DNA of 64,000 nucleotides, taken from DATAGF01 sp963834875 (GTDB lineage: Bacteria; Actinomycetota; Thermoleophilia; Miltoncostaeales; Miltoncostaeaceae). Both the position numbers and the translations under genes were made by a program. The first letter of the stretch is position 1. Every line of letters starts with the position of its first letter. The notes beneath the pieces are model-generated. The model saw nothing but the letters and a program-made list of their open reading frames with translations, was not told where the DNA came from and ran no database searches. The stretch covers positions 28,701 through 92,700 of the forward strand of contig CAWIDG010000032.1 of the NCBI GenBank assembly GCA_963834875.1, read 5' to 3'. Shown one piece after another: positions 1-9,348 of the stretch.

Positions 1-407
1 GCCTACCGCTCAGCGGTCGGTGAAGGGGGCGTCGAGCGCGTTCGGGCCCGGTGGTGGGCCGGGGGGGCCGGCCGGGGCCGCCAGGCAGCGAGGGCATGGG
101 GAGTGCACGCTGCGCGCCAACGCGACCGCCCGCGGACGATGAGAGCTGACATGAGCGCGCCGTGGTCGGCGGTCGCTGCAGGTGGCGGGGCGCGCCATCG
201 TCGGCCTCCCTCCAGCTCCGACAGTCCAATGAGCGAGATCCCTAAAGGGGGCGAGGGGCACGAAGAGGCCTCGGCATATCCGGCGTCGAGCTGCGGCGGG
301 CCGTGCCCGTCTACTCGGCTGTCAATGCCTTGGGGTCCGCCAGTCCTCGAGCCGCATGGCGACGGGGCGGCCGCGCTCTGGGCGCCCAAGCCGGGCGGCG
401 TCCGCGC
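1..407. other. no recognisable gene
   Basis: This stretch lies downstream of zwf. Open frames exist on both strands, as everywhere in such GC-rich DNA, but none gives a protein I recognise, and none has a convincing Shine-Dalgarno plus start. It may be the edge of a gene cut by the window or plain intergenic DNA. Confidence 0.4.
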
Positions 408-1838
408 TCATGTCGCGATCCACGGCTCGTGCCAGCGCCCGAGGCCGGCGAGCAGCTGGTCGGCCGCCTCGGGGCCCCACGATCCCGGCGCGTAGGGGTG
501 CACGGGCGGGGGCGCGTCGAGCAGCGGCTGCATGACCCGCCAGGTCTCCTCGACCCCGTCCTGGCGGGTGAAGGGGATGCTGTCGCCGATCAGCGCGGCG
601 TGCAGCAGCACCTCGTACGGCGTCGGGCCCTCGCCGCCCTCGCGCGAACTCCATGTCCAGCTCGATCGTGCCGGGGCCGTCCGCGCGGTGGGCCTCGAGC
701 TCGAGCCGGATCCCCGTCGACGGGTCGAGCCTGACGACGAGCTGGTTCGGCTCGACCTCGTCGAATGTCACGAACCCGAGTCGCGGCGGGCGCTTGAAGA
801 CGAGCCGGAGCTCGGTCTGCGTCACCGGCAGGCGCTTGCCGGTGCGGATGAAGAACGGGACGCCCGACCAGCGCCAGTTCTCGATGTCCAGCCGCAGCGC
901 GGCGAAGGTCTCCGTCGTCGAGTCGGGCGCGACGCCGTCGATCGAGCGGTAGCCCTCGTACTGCCCCCGCACGTAGCGCGCCGGGTCGGCGTCCTTGACC
1001 GCGCGAAAGAGCGCCGTTTGCGCGTCCTTGACCGTCTGCGGGTCGCCGCCCGCCGGCGCCTCCATCGCGCACAGCGAGACGACCTGCATGAGGTGGTTGA
1101 CGACGACGTCGCGCAGCGCCCCGACGGGGTCGTAGAAGTGACCGCGGTCCTCGACGCCGAAGTCCTCCGCCATCGTGATCTGGACCGACGGCGAGGTGCT
1201 CGCGGCTCCAGACCGGCTCGAGCATCTTGTTCGCGAACCGCAGCCGGACGATCTCGCTCGGAGCCCATCTTCCCCAGGAAGTGGTCGATCCTGAAGAGCT
1301 GCGCCTCGTCGATGTAGCCGTGCAGCTCGGCGGCGAGCGCCCGCGCGGACTCGAGGTCGTGGCCGAACGGCTTCTCGACGACGACGCGGGCCGACCTCGT
1401 CAGCCCCGCCTCCGCCAGCCCCTGCACGACCCGGCCGAACAGGAACGGCGGGATCTCGAGGTAGAAGACCGGCAGCTTCGCGTCCCCGAGCGCGTCGGCG
1501 ACCCGCCCGTAGGTGGCGGCGTCGCCGAAGTCCCCCGAGACGTAGGAGAGGCGCGCGGCGAAGCGCGCGAAGACGTCCTCGTCGAGCTGCTCGCCGGTGC
1601 CGACGATCGACTCGCGCGCGCGCTCGACGAGGCGGTCGACCGTCCAGTCGTCGGCCGCCACGCCGAGGATCGGGCAATCGAGCAGGCCGCGCCGCTCCAG
1701 CCGGTAGAGCGAGCGGAAGGTCTTCACCTTCGCCAGGTCGCCCGTGATCCCGAACACCGCCAGCCGGTCCGCAGGCGGGCCTTCGAGTGACGAGGACCAA
1801 GCCTCCAGGACGGGGATGGTGGACGCGTCAGTGGCCAC
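408..1838 (-). CDS. zwf: glucose-6-phosphate 1-dehydrogenase (three frame breaks)
   Basis: Oxidises glucose 6-phosphate to 6-phosphogluconolactone with NAD(P)+, first step of the oxidative pentose phosphate pathway, in the cytoplasm. The N-terminus has the nucleotide motif GITGDLA (about residue 30). The substrate/catalytic motif RIDHFLGK and the later blocks FANKMLEPVW, VQITMAEDFG, HFYDPVGALRD and FIRTGKRLP follow in order, and the C-terminus ends GRWHEPWIAT. About 475 residues, the normal length. The motifs lie in three frames: single extra bases near 1257, 1197 and 633 explain all the changes. I take GTG at 1838 as the start because an AAGGGGA Shine-Dalgarno precedes it; ATG at 1853 is the alternative. 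Identity is secure; whether the breaks are real is not. Confidence 0.9.
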
Positions 1839-1877
1839 TCGTTCCCCTTTCATTGCGTCGAAGCCCGGCCCCGTCGC

Positions 1878-2210
1878 TCACGCGGGCCGGCGATGAGCGG
1901 GTCGTCGGTCATGGCCGCCTCCGTGATCCGTCACGACCCCGAGGGTGCGCCTGTCGCTCCCGGCCTCAGCGTCTCCCCGGGCGCGAACGGGGCTCCGCAG
2001 ACGACGGGCACGACGCAACTGGGCGGCTCGCTCAGTGCCAACCTCACAGAAGAGAAAGGCGCCAATCGGATAACCACGCATGAGGCTGTCGAAAAGGGCT
2101 CTGATCTGGTCGGTCTTCCACACGAACTCCCGCTGGATCGCTGGCAGGACGTACTCGCTGTTGTGGACGCCCTCGAGGACTTTGGCGACGGGAACGGCGG
2201 GCTGGAACAT
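1878..2210 (-). pseudogene. GmrSD/DUF262-type restriction protein, N-terminal fragment
   Basis: The first 45 or so residues match the start of DUF262 (GmrS-like, NTP-dependent type IV restriction of modified DNA). They hold the signature LPAIQREFVW, then DQIRALFDSLMRGYPIGAFLF. After that the frame reads Arg-rich sequence with no family resemblance, and no other frame supplies the missing several hundred residues (nucleotidase-like core, HNH C-terminus). So this is a remnant, not a working defence gene. I place it by these motifs only. Confidence 0.6.
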
Positions 2211-2957
2211 TCGGTCGACCTCGATCGGTGGGGCGGGTGCGCCTCGGGCGACGCGCTACCGCGGTCTGGGGCGTCCGCCTTGTTGCAGCCACGCTAGACG
2301 AGGCTAGGGGGGTGCGCACGACGACGTCGCCTCGAACGAGGTAGGCGTCGTGCTCGCTGAGGCGCCTGCCACCTGTCTGGACGACGGGCCACTCGGGCGG
2401 GGTAGTTCTCCGGTCCCATGGAGATGTCCTCGCAGGACGCCAGGCCGTCGCGCCGGCGGCACCGGGGTTGAGCGGGCACACATCCACTCGGTGGGGGGGC
2501 GGAACCCCGGCCCCGTCTTCGTACGACCTTCCGTGACCCGGGAGGCGCCACGAGTTCAGGACGAGCCGTGGACACCCTCCGGACACCCCCCAACCCGGGG
2601 CACCGAGCCCGGTGAACCAGATAGCCAGGTGCGCACCGGGCTCGGGCTGGAGGACTTGGGCGCCGGTGCGGCGGGCGCTCGACCGCCTGCGCCGGCGCGG
2701 CGCCGTGGTGCGCGAGGGCCCACCCGGGCCAGGCGGCTACACCTGGCGGGCCGCACGGGACTTAGCGGTTCCCTGCGGTGCCGCAGCTGCTGCGGCTGCC
2801 GGCGCCGTCCCGCCGCCTCGCCCGCCCTTACTTGCAAGTAACGCCCGGCGCTATCTCACGGAACCGGGCTGGTCGTATTCGCGAGAAGTAAAGTTGGCTT
2901 TCACAGCACCTCGTGGTTGTGGGAGCGTTGCGGCACACGAGTCACAGGAGGTCGCCG
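2211..2957. other. gene-poor stretch with possible relics
   Basis: No complete gene is recognised. A GTG frame from 2612 on the plus strand begins with a segment (RRALDRLRRRGAVVREGP) that looks like the recognition helix and wing of a winged-helix domain, then degenerates. Together with the relics on both sides this suggests decayed accessory DNA. At the right end lie GGAG and the start of the secreted protein gene. Confidence 0.35.
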
Positions 2958-3566
2958 ATGTCGCGGCTCTTTCGTGTCTTGGTGGTGGCCGCGGTCGCTC
3001 TCGGAGTGGCCGCACCGTCAGCCGCCGCCGTTCCCAATCTCGGGGGCCTGTGGAAACAGGTGCTCGAGACGCCGACCCCTGACAACCCATTCACCGGTGG
3101 CGATCCCTGCGTCGATCTCGGGGGTGCCGTTGCGCCGTTCGCGGGGGGGACCGAGTTCACCTGCACCATCGAGCAGGGCACGAAGGTCTTCGTCGCCGCG
3201 TTCACGTCCGAGTGCAGCACGGTCGAGGCAGCCCCCTTCTTTGGCGGCAACCCACGCGAGCTGCGGGCGTGCGCTCGCGCCGTGGACGCGGGGATCACGC
3301 GCGTGGTTGTCCGCCTTGACGGCAAGCTCGTGCCGGTGAACGAGGTCGAGTCGGGGCTGCTGCGCCTCAATCTGCCCGAGGACAACATCCTCGGCGCACC
3401 GGCCGGACCAGGCCCGCTCTCCGTCGCTCACGGTTGGGTCGCACACCTCGGGCACCCCCTGAGGCCCGGGGTGTACGAGATCACCATCCACATCGAAGGG
3501 ACGTACCCAGGCTTCCCGCTACCCTTCGATAACACGACCACGATCATCGTCGAGCCCCGCGGTTAA
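2958..3566 (+). CDS. secreted protein of unknown function
   Basis: 202 residues. ATG at 2958 is preceded by GGAGG. A classic signal peptide follows (MSRLFR, then about 15 hydrophobic residues, then PSAAA-V cleavage), so the product is exported. The mature part holds four Cys (in GGDPCVDLG, EFTCTIEQG, SECSTVE and RACARAV), which could form two disulfides outside the cell. Its C-terminal part, with a PGVYEITIHIEGTY segment, looks like a beta-sandwich strand. I do not recognise the family. The gene stands alone between relics; a truncated reductase fragment begins right at its stop codon. Confidence 0.75.
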   Translation: MSRLFRVLVVAAVALGVAAPSAAAVPNLGGLWKQVLETPTPDNPFTGGDPCVDLGGAVAPFAGGTEFTCTIEQGTKVFVAAFTSECSTVEAAPFFGGNPRELRACARAVDAGITRVVVRLDGKLVPVNEVESGLLRLNLPEDNILGAPAGPGPLSVAHGWVAHLGHPLRPGVYEITIHIEGTYPGFPLPFDNTTTIIVEPRG

Positions 3567-3601
3567 CGGGGAACGCCTTCGAGGGGACCCTGCGAGGCGT
3601 A

Positions 3602-4104
3602 GGCGCGAGGGCGGCGAGACCGGGCTCGACGACGACGGTCCTGGCCGAGACCTTCGCCGACCTGGGGGCCACGATCATGGGGCGCAACATGTTCGGCGGC
3701 GGCCCCGGGCCCTGGGACGGGCGGGACCCGTGGACCGGCTGGTGGGCGCCGGACCCGCCGTACCACACGCCGGTCTTCGTCCTGACCCACCACCCGCGCG
3801 AGCCGCTCGAGATGGAGGGCGGCACGACTTCCACTTCGTCACCGAGGGCATCGAGGGCGCCCTCGAGCGGGCGGTCAACGTCGCTGGCGACCGCGACATC
3901 AACCTGGCCGGCGGCGCCCACGCGATCGGCCAGTACCTGGCGGCCGGGCTCGTCGACCTGCTCGAGGTGCACGTCGTGCCGGTGCTGCTGGGAGGCGGCG
4001 AGCGGCTCTTCGACCTGCCCCCCGGCTGGCAGGAGCGCTACGAGCGCGACCGCCTGGTGGCCTCGCCCGCCGCCGCCCACTTCCGCTACCTGAGGAAGGC
4101 CTGA
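3602..4104 (+). pseudogene. dihydrofolate-reductase-like (RibD C-terminal) fragment
   Basis: The blocks GATIMGRNMFGGGPGPW, HTPVFVLTHHPREPL, DRDINLAGGAHAIGQYLAAGLVD and VHVVPVLLGGGERLFD are typical of the RibD-C/DHFR-like reductase family found in many actinobacteria. The usual N-terminal 50-60 residues (start, first strand, SLDGF motif) are missing: the frame runs back into the stop codon region of the preceding gene with no start. A one-base loss near 3834 also splits the frame. So the gene is 5'-truncated, probably by a rearrangement at about 3566. Confidence 0.65.
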
Positions 4105-4267
4105 GCCCCGGCTCACCCTTGTGCAGGGCGACCTGGCAGCGCTCGCACGCCGGCGCCAGCGCCGGGCCAAGCGCGGCGGCTGACCCGCTCGCCCGGGTGG
4201 CGGGCAGCGCCCCGCACCTGCAGGCAACCGGCGGGCAGGCCGCCGAGCGACCTGGCCCCCGAGCGGC

Positions 4268-4294
4268 GAGAACCGCATAGCAATGCTGGTTCTC
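4268..4294 (-). terminator. hairpin just downstream of tRNA-Lys
   Basis: Arms GAGAACC and GGTTCTC enclose an inner GCAT/ATGC pair with a four-base loop and a one-base bulge: an 11-bp stem ending five bases from the tRNA 3' end. There is no T run, so it is either a Rho-type or processing hairpin, not a textbook intrinsic terminator. The rest of 4105-4298 shows nothing else. Confidence 0.4.
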
Positions 4295-4298
4295 AGCA

Positions 4299-4371
4299 TG
4301 GGCCGTGCAGGGATCGAACCTGCGACCTTGGGATTAAAAGTCCCCTGCTCTACCAGCTGAGCTAACGGCCC
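4299..4371 (-). tRNA. tRNA-Lys (anticodon TTT)
   Basis: Cloverleaf on the minus strand: acceptor GGGCCGT pairs with ACGGCCC, discriminator A, D-arm AGCTCAGCTGGTAGAGC, anticodon loop CTTTTAA with TTT at 4336-4338, T-arm with GGTTCGATCC. 73 nt; CCA is not encoded. No integrase or att repeat is visible beside it. Confidence 0.95.
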
Positions 4372-4436
4372 ACGCCTGATTCTGCCGAAGGTCGCCACGC
4401 GCCGCGCCGGCGCCCCCGCCGACGCCGGCCAGCCGG

Positions 4437-4907
4437 TCAGAGCTCGCGCTCGTAGTACAGCATCCGGTGCGTCCCGCCAGGCTCGGTGTTCGAGAACTCG
4501 TGACGCTCGTAGAAGCGCCGGGCGTCGACGTCGACCTCGTCCACGTTGATCTCCATGAGCTCGGCGCCGCGGTCGCGGGCGAGGGAGCAGGCGCGCGCCA
4601 GCAGGGCGCTCCCGATGCCGCCGCCGCGCAGGTCGGGGCGGACGTAGAGCTCGTCCAGGAGGGCGACCGGGCCGGCGTACCAGACGTTCGGGCGGAAGGT
4701 CATCAGCGCCACTGCCGCCGCCGGCTCGAGGGCCAGCAGCGCGACGACGTCCTCGCCATCGAGCAGCCGCTCCAGCCGCTGGGCCAGGACCTCGACCGGG
4801 GGCGTCGGCGTCGCGAACTCCACGTTGAAGTCGTGCAGCAGCGCCGCCACGACTGCGGCGTCGGCGGGCGTCGCGCGGCGCACGGCGACGGCTGGCCGCT
4901 CGGTCAT
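4437..4907 (-). CDS. GNAT family N-acetyltransferase
   Basis: 156 residues. Predicted acetyl-CoA-dependent N-acetyltransferase. The core GNAT signature is clear: a hydrophobic strand ending LLDELYVRPDLRGGGIGSALL (the R/Q-x-x-G-x-G/A pyrophosphate loop is RGGGIG), then a helix, then INVDEVDVDARRFYERHEF, the family's motif B with the conserved aromatic YERHGF-like turn. The substrate cannot be told. ATG at 4907 overlaps the TGA of the upstream TetR gene (ATGA), so the two are translationally coupled. The regulator may control this gene, or the divergent MFS gene, or both. Confidence 0.85.
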   Translation of the reverse strand: MTERPAVAVRRATPADAAVVAALLHDFNVEFATPTPPVEVLAQRLERLLDGEDVVALLALEPAAAVALMTFRPNVWYAGPVALLDELYVRPDLRGGGIGSALLARACSLARDRGAELMEINVDEVDVDARRFYERHEFSNTEPGGTHRMLYYEREL

Positions 4908-5505
4908 CCCTCTCGGCGCGCGCCGAGCCCTCGCAGGAGGGTGGCGACGATCCCCTCCTCCCAGCGGGCCGGGAAGCGGCTGGCCCGAGATGTAGCGCGA
5001 CTGGTAGGCGCCCATGAAGAGGTCGATCGCCGGCTCGACGTCGGCGTCGGCGGCGATCTCGCCGCGGTCGCGGGCGGCCTCGAGCATCGCGCGCAGGCGG
5101 GCGCGGCGCGGGCGCGAGGTGCGCTCGCGGATAGAGGGGCAGGAGCTCGGGGGTGTGCTGCTCCTCCATCAGGCAGGTGCCGATCAGCGCCATGCCGGAG
5201 ACCCGCTCGGCGTTGCGGCGCAGTTGGCGCAGCTCGGCGACGAGGTCGGCGCGCAGGTCGCCGGTCGGGTCGGCCTCGCCGGCCTCGCGCAGGTGGGCGA
5301 GGGCGGCGGTCGCGAGGTCGGCCTTGCCGCGGTAGCGCAGGTAGATGGCCGCCTTGCTCACGCCCGCCTCGGCGGCGACGCCGTCGACGCTCATGCGGGC
5401 GTAGCCCTCGGCGGCGAGCAGGCGGAGGGCGGCGTCGATGATCGCGGCGTCAACGGCGGCCGAGCGCGGGCGGCCGGGCCGGCGGGCGGTCGTTGCGGCG
5501 GACAT
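4904..5505 (-). CDS. TetR family regulator (two frame breaks)
   Basis: About 200 residues. The N-terminus carries a TetR helix-turn-helix: AAIIDAALRLLAAEGYARMS, then VAAEAGVSKAAIYLRYRGKADL. The C-terminal ligand domain continues in other frames (AMLEAARDRGEIAADADVEP, then FMGAYQSRYISGQPLP, then ARWEEGIVATLLRGLGARREG). Single extra bases near 5137 and 4972 restore one frame that ends at TGA 4904-4906, overlapping the acetyltransferase ATG. It is divergent from the MFS exporter at 5546 with only 40 bp between, so repression of that exporter is the natural inference. Confidence 0.85.
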
Positions 5506-5545
5506 CGGGGATTAGCGTACTGAATCGTCTGGTATTTTTCGCCGG
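5506..5545. promoter_or_regulatory. divergent control region, TetR / MFS exporter
   Basis: A 40-bp gap, AT-rich for this genome, separates the two start codons. It contains TACTGAATCGTCTGGTA, an imperfect 17-bp dyad with TAC/GTA ends, as expected of a TetR operator, and a T run before GTG 5546. The dyad is weak, so operator identity is inferred mainly from gene arrangement. Confidence 0.4.
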
Positions 5546-6775
5546 GTGACCTCCGGCTCGTGGAAGGCCCTCATCGGGCTGCTCGTCCTCACCATGGGGA
5601 CGAGCACGCTGACGCCCCTGCTGCCGCTCTACCAGCAGGACTTCGGCCTCTCGACGGGCACGGCGACGCTCCTGTTCGTCACCTACACGATCACCGTCTG
5701 CCCGACGATGCTGATCGCCGGCAACCTGAGCGACCGGCTCGGGCGCAAGCGCGTCCTGCTGCCGGCGATGGCGGTGATGACGCTGGCGTCGCTCGTGTTC
5801 GCCCTGGCCGAGTCGGTTCCGCTGCTGTTCGCCGGCCGGGTGCTGCAGGGGCTCGCGATCGGCGGGTTCCTCGGGGTCGGGTCGGCCTTCGTCGTCGACC
5901 ACGCCCGGCGCGGCAGCAAGGCCCTCGCCGCGGCGCTGGCGGGCGTCTTCTTCCGCCTGGGCTTCGGGCTCGGCCCGGGCATCGCGGGCATCACGGCCGA
6001 GTACGCGGCCGACCCGCGCCACCTGATCTTCGAGATCCACATCGCCCTGATGGTCGTCGGGATGGTCGCGATCGCGACCGCGTCGGAGACGCTCATGCGG
6101 CGCCAGAGGGGCGAGCCCTTCCGGATCCGCATCGGCGTGCCCCGGGGCCAGGCGCTCGGGTTCCTGACGTTCGTGGCCCCGGCGGCCTTCATGATGAGCT
6201 TCATCGAGGGGACCGTGCTGTCGGTGGTGCCGATCTTCGTCGTCGAGACGCTCGGCGTCGAGAACCTCGCCGTCGTCGGCGCGATCGGCTTCCTCGTGCT
6301 CGCGGTCGGCGGCGTCGCCCCGTTCGTCGCCCGCAACCTCGAGCCGCGCCGGTCCGTGATCTTCGGGGTCGGCTGCTCGGCGGCGCTCTCGTTCCTGATC
6401 GTCGCCTCGTCGCAGCTCGACGCCGTCGGGCTCGTGGTCTTCGCCGCGGGCGCGATCGGCTTCATCAACGGCTTCATCCTCTACGGCGGGACCGTCATCG
6501 CCGGCACGATCGTGCCGATCCAGGAGCGCGGCAAGCTGATGTCGCTCGTCTACACGTTCGCCTACGCCGGCACGGTCCCGACCGTCGCCCTGGGCTACCT
6601 GGCCGACGCGATCGGGCTCACCGGGAGCCTGCTCGTCTTCTCGATCGCCGCCACGGCCATCGCGATCTTCGTGCTCGCCGTCGGGCGGCGCCTGTTCCGC
6701 GAGGTGGTGCCGTACGTCGAGCCGATCGTGGTCATCCCGCCCCCCGGGGCGGCCGCGGCGCGCTCGGGCTCTTAG
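5546..6775 (+). CDS. MFS drug-efflux-type transporter
   Basis: 409 residues, about 12 membrane segments, inner membrane. The motif-A loop between helices 2 and 3 is GNLSDRLGRKRVLLPA (consensus GxLaDrxGrkxxl), and helix 5 has the GPGIAG antiporter-type motif C. Family members are proton-driven exporters of small molecules; the substrate is unknown. GTG start at 5546. The stop codon overlaps the stop of the convergent TetR gene by 3 bp. Divergent from a TetR gene that probably represses it. Confidence 0.9.
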   Translation: MTSGSWKALIGLLVLTMGTSTLTPLLPLYQQDFGLSTGTATLLFVTYTITVCPTMLIAGNLSDRLGRKRVLLPAMAVMTLASLVFALAESVPLLFAGRVLQGLAIGGFLGVGSAFVVDHARRGSKALAAALAGVFFRLGFGLGPGIAGITAEYAADPRHLIFEIHIALMVVGMVAIATASETLMRRQRGEPFRIRIGVPRGQALGFLTFVAPAAFMMSFIEGTVLSVVPIFVVETLGVENLAVVGAIGFLVLAVGGVAPFVARNLEPRRSVIFGVGCSAALSFLIVASSQLDAVGLVVFAAGAIGFINGFILYGGTVIAGTIVPIQERGKLMSLVYTFAYAGTVPTVALGYLADAIGLTGSLLVFSIAATAIAIFVLAVGRRLFREVVPYVEPIVVIPPPGAAAARSGS

Positions 6776-7425
6776 GAGCGCGGCTCCGAGCGGCCTGCCG
6801 CCTCCTCGAGGGCCGCGTCGAGGGCCCTCACCGATGGCGCCCGCGGCGACAGCGGCGACGCCCCCTCGGGCCGCATCCCGTCGAGGATGACCCCGAGGTA
6901 GCGCTTCCAGACGTCCGGCAGGTCGATGCGGCAGGGGGCCGCGTGGCCGGCGGCGGTGACGAGGAAGATGACGTCCTGGGGCTCGAGGTCGCCGCGCACC
7001 GCTCCCGCCTCCTGCGCGCGATGGAGCAGCCGGGCGAACGGCTCCATGACGCGGTGGCGCGCCTCGCGCAGCTTCGGCGAGCCGATCACCTCGGTCGCCA
7101 CCGCCTCGAACAGGCCCCGGTCGCGGACCTGCTTGGCGGCGATGTGCTCCATGGCCGTGCGCAGGCCCTCCCACGGATCGTCGAGGGCCTCCGCCTCCTC
7201 GGCGACGCGGGCGACCTCCAGCAGGCGCGCCTCGAACATCGCGACGACGAGGTCGTCCTTGGTGGGGAAGCGGCGGAACACCGTCGCGTGCCCCACGCCG
7301 GCGCGGCGCGCGATCTCGTCCACGCTGAGATCGGCGCCGCTCTCGGCGAAGAGCTCGGACGCGGCCGCCAGGATCTTCTCCCGGTTGCGGGCCGCGTCCG
7401 AGCGCAGGGTGGCCGCGCTCGACAC
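6772..7425 (-). CDS. TetR family regulator
   Basis: 217 residues. The N-terminal TetR DNA-binding domain reads REKILAAASELFAESGADLS, then IARRAGVGHATVFRRFPTKDDL; the rest is a helical ligand domain. The GTG start at 7425 directly abuts the TAG of the upstream EmrB-like exporter gene, so the two form one operon and the regulator probably autoregulates it. The last residues are Arg/Ser-rich. No break is seen in this gene. Confidence 0.9.
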   Translation of the reverse strand: MSSAATLRSDAARNREKILAAASELFAESGADLSVDEIARRAGVGHATVFRRFPTKDDLVVAMFEARLLEVARVAEEAEALDDPWEGLRTAMEHIAAKQVRDRGLFEAVATEVIGSPKLREARHRVMEPFARLLHRAQEAGAVRGDLEPQDVIFLVTAAGHAAPCRIDLPDVWKRYLGVILDGMRPEGASPLSPRAPSVRALDAALEEAAGRSEPRS

Positions 7426-8891
7426 CTATGCGCCCGTCGCGACGGGCTGCTCCCCCGCCTGGATCGCGGCGACGTCGCGGCGCCGGATGAACAGCGCGGT
7501 GATCGATCACGCCCACGATCATAAGCCCTGCGCCCACCGCGAACGCCATCTGGTAGCCGTCGACCAGGGCCGACGCCTGCTGGAGGGCCGTCGGCGCGTC
7601 GCCGTCCGGGAGCGCGTCGGTCGTGGTGCTGGCCGCGACCGTCGAGAGGATCGCCAGGCCGAGGGCACCGCCGATCTGCTGCGAGGAGTTGAAGAGCCCC
7701 GAGGCCAGGCCGGCGTCCTCGTCCGCCACGCCGGTCGTGGCGATGAGCGTGAGCGGCACGAACGTGAAGCCCAGGCCGGCCGACATCACCAGCAGCCCCG
7801 GCAGCACGTCGGCGGCGTAGCTGCCGTCCACCGGCGCCAGCGACAGCAGCAACAGGCCGACCGCGGCGGCCGCCATCCCGATCATCGCGACCCAGCGGAC
7901 GTCGAGCCGTGCGATCACCTGCTGGGCGAGGACCGAGAAGAGGATGATCCCGGCCGTCAGCGGCAGGAACGCCAGCCCGGCCTCGACGGGCGTGAACCCG
8001 AGGATGCCCTGCACGTACAGCGAGGCGAAGTAGAAGACGGCGAACATGCCGCCGGCGACGGCGAGCATGGCCACGTTGGCGCTGGTGAGCGAGCGCTTGC
8101 GGAAGATCCCCAGGCGGACGAGCGGGGCCTTGGAGCGCAGCTCGGTGACGACGAAGCCCGCCAGCAGCGCGAGCGCCGCCCCCGCGACGCCGAGCGTCTC
8201 GATCGACAGCCAGCCGTAGTCCTGCGTCCTCACGATCGCGTAGACCAGGAGGGTCAGGCCGGCGGTCACGCTGAGGGCGCCCAGGACGTCCACCCCGCGG
8301 GTGTCGGTCCGCGACTCGGGGATGAAGCGCAGCGACAGCAGCACCGCCGCGGCGCCGACGGGCACGTTGACGTAGAAGGCCCACTCCCACGACAGGTACT
8401 CGGTGAGGATGCCGCCGAGCAGCAGGCCGACGGCCGCGCCGCCGACGGCGATCGCCGCCCAGACGCTCAGGGCCCTCGTGCGCTCGGGGCCGTCCTTGAA
8501 GGTGGTGGTCACGATCGACAGCGCCGCGGGCGAGACCATCGCCGCGCCCAGGCCCTGCAGCGCGCGCGCCACGATGAGGAACTCGGAGGACGTCGCGAGC
8601 CCCGCGAGGGCCGAGGCGCCGGTGAAGACGATCACGCCGGCGATCAACAGGCGCTTGCGCCCCACGAAGTCGGCGGCCCGGCCGCCCAGCAGCAGGAACC
8701 CGCCGAACGCCAGCGTGTAGGCGTTGACCACCCACTGGAGCGAGCTGGTGGAGAAGTCGAGGTCCTCCTGGATCGAGGGCAGCGCCACGTTCACGACGGT
8801 CGCGTCCAGCACGACCATGAACTGGGCGATGCACACGAGCACGAGGACCAGCCACTTGTTCGGTGCGATGCGCGTGTGCGGCGGTGCTCAC
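7426..8891 (-). CDS. DHA2-type MFS multidrug exporter (two frame breaks)
   Basis: About 488 residues and 14 predicted membrane segments, as in EmrB/QacA drug:H+ antiporters. Motifs: VVLDATVVNVALPSIQ in helix 1 (motif D1 of the 14-helix class), GGRAADFVGRKRLLIAG (motif A), GGAAVGLLLGGILTE (motif C). The main frame begins inside helix 1. A single extra base near 8877 links it to GTG 8891, giving a start of VSTAAHRIAPNKWLVL. A second near 7505 links it to the end ITALFIRRRDVAAIQAGE and TAG 7426-7428. It is followed directly by its TetR gene. The substrate is unknown. Confidence 0.88.
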
Positions 8892-8917
8892 GGGGCGGCT
8901 CCGGCGGGTCGGGTACA

Positions 8918-8938
8918 AACGGACGCGACGGTCCGGTT
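8918..8938. promoter_or_regulatory. candidate TetR operator upstream of the DHA2 exporter
   Basis: An inverted repeat, CGGAC - gcgacg - GTCCG, flanked by AA and TT, sits 27-47 bp upstream of the exporter start. Spacing and position fit a TetR dimer site for the regulator in the same operon. This is an inference from position; the half-sites are short and GC-rich. Confidence 0.3.
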
Positions 8939-9054
8939 CGGCACGCTAGACCAACCGGAGTCGCCAGTCCACTTCGATGCGGCCGCTTTTGCCGAGCCCT
9001 TACCGACGCGCCCGGGGGCGGTAGATTTCGCTGCATCCGACCGGGGGAGGCGCA

Positions 9055-9339
9055 GTGGCGACGTTGAGCGAGGAGGAGGTCCGCCAGGCGCTGCGTCAGC
9101 TGCCGGGCTGGCGGAGCGAGGGTCCCGCGATCGTGAAGGAGTTCAGCTTCGACGGCGGCTTCATGGGGTCCGTCGGCTACGTCAACCGGCTCGCCGAGGC
9201 GGCCGAGGCCGCCGACCACCATCCCGACCTCACGATCTCGTGGGACACGGTCACGGTGAGCTGGTCAACCCACAGCCAGGGCGGCGTGACCGACAACGAC
9301 CTGAAGATGGCGGCCGAGGCGGATCGCCTGGCCTCCTAG
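9055..9339 (+). CDS. phhB: 4a-hydroxytetrahydrobiopterin dehydratase family protein
   Basis: 94 residues. Small pterin-4a-carbinolamine dehydratase fold, which in the classical enzyme dehydrates 4a-hydroxytetrahydrobiopterin. The catalytic signature is present: AADHHPDLTISWDTVTVSW, then THSQGGVTDND. The pair HH and the later His are the active-site residues of the family; W19 (LPGWRSE) is also typical. GTG start after GGGGGAGG. It lies 9 bp before pyrD and is probably co-transcribed. No aromatic hydroxylase is nearby, so the true substrate could be a folate- or Mo-pterin-like compound. Confidence 0.9.
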   Translation: MATLSEEEVRQALRQLPGWRSEGPAIVKEFSFDGGFMGSVGYVNRLAEAAEAADHHPDLTISWDTVTVSWSTHSQGGVTDNDLKMAAEADRLAS

Positions 9340-9348
9340 CCGGAGGCC

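Noticed and set aside
4299..4371. tRNA-Lys as integration site of a genomic island
   Set aside because: No integrase, no repeated tRNA 3' end and no excision genes were found nearby.
4240..4372. Peptide matching a protein with PLAQLVEQGTFNPKVAGSIP
   Set aside because: This is the translated tRNA-Lys gene, a common annotation artefact.
5450..8842. Very long minus-strand frame of 1130 codons
   Set aside because: Only its first part is the DHA2 exporter. The rest is the open antisense of the TetR and MFS genes, full of Arg/Pro/Asp, caused by high GC.
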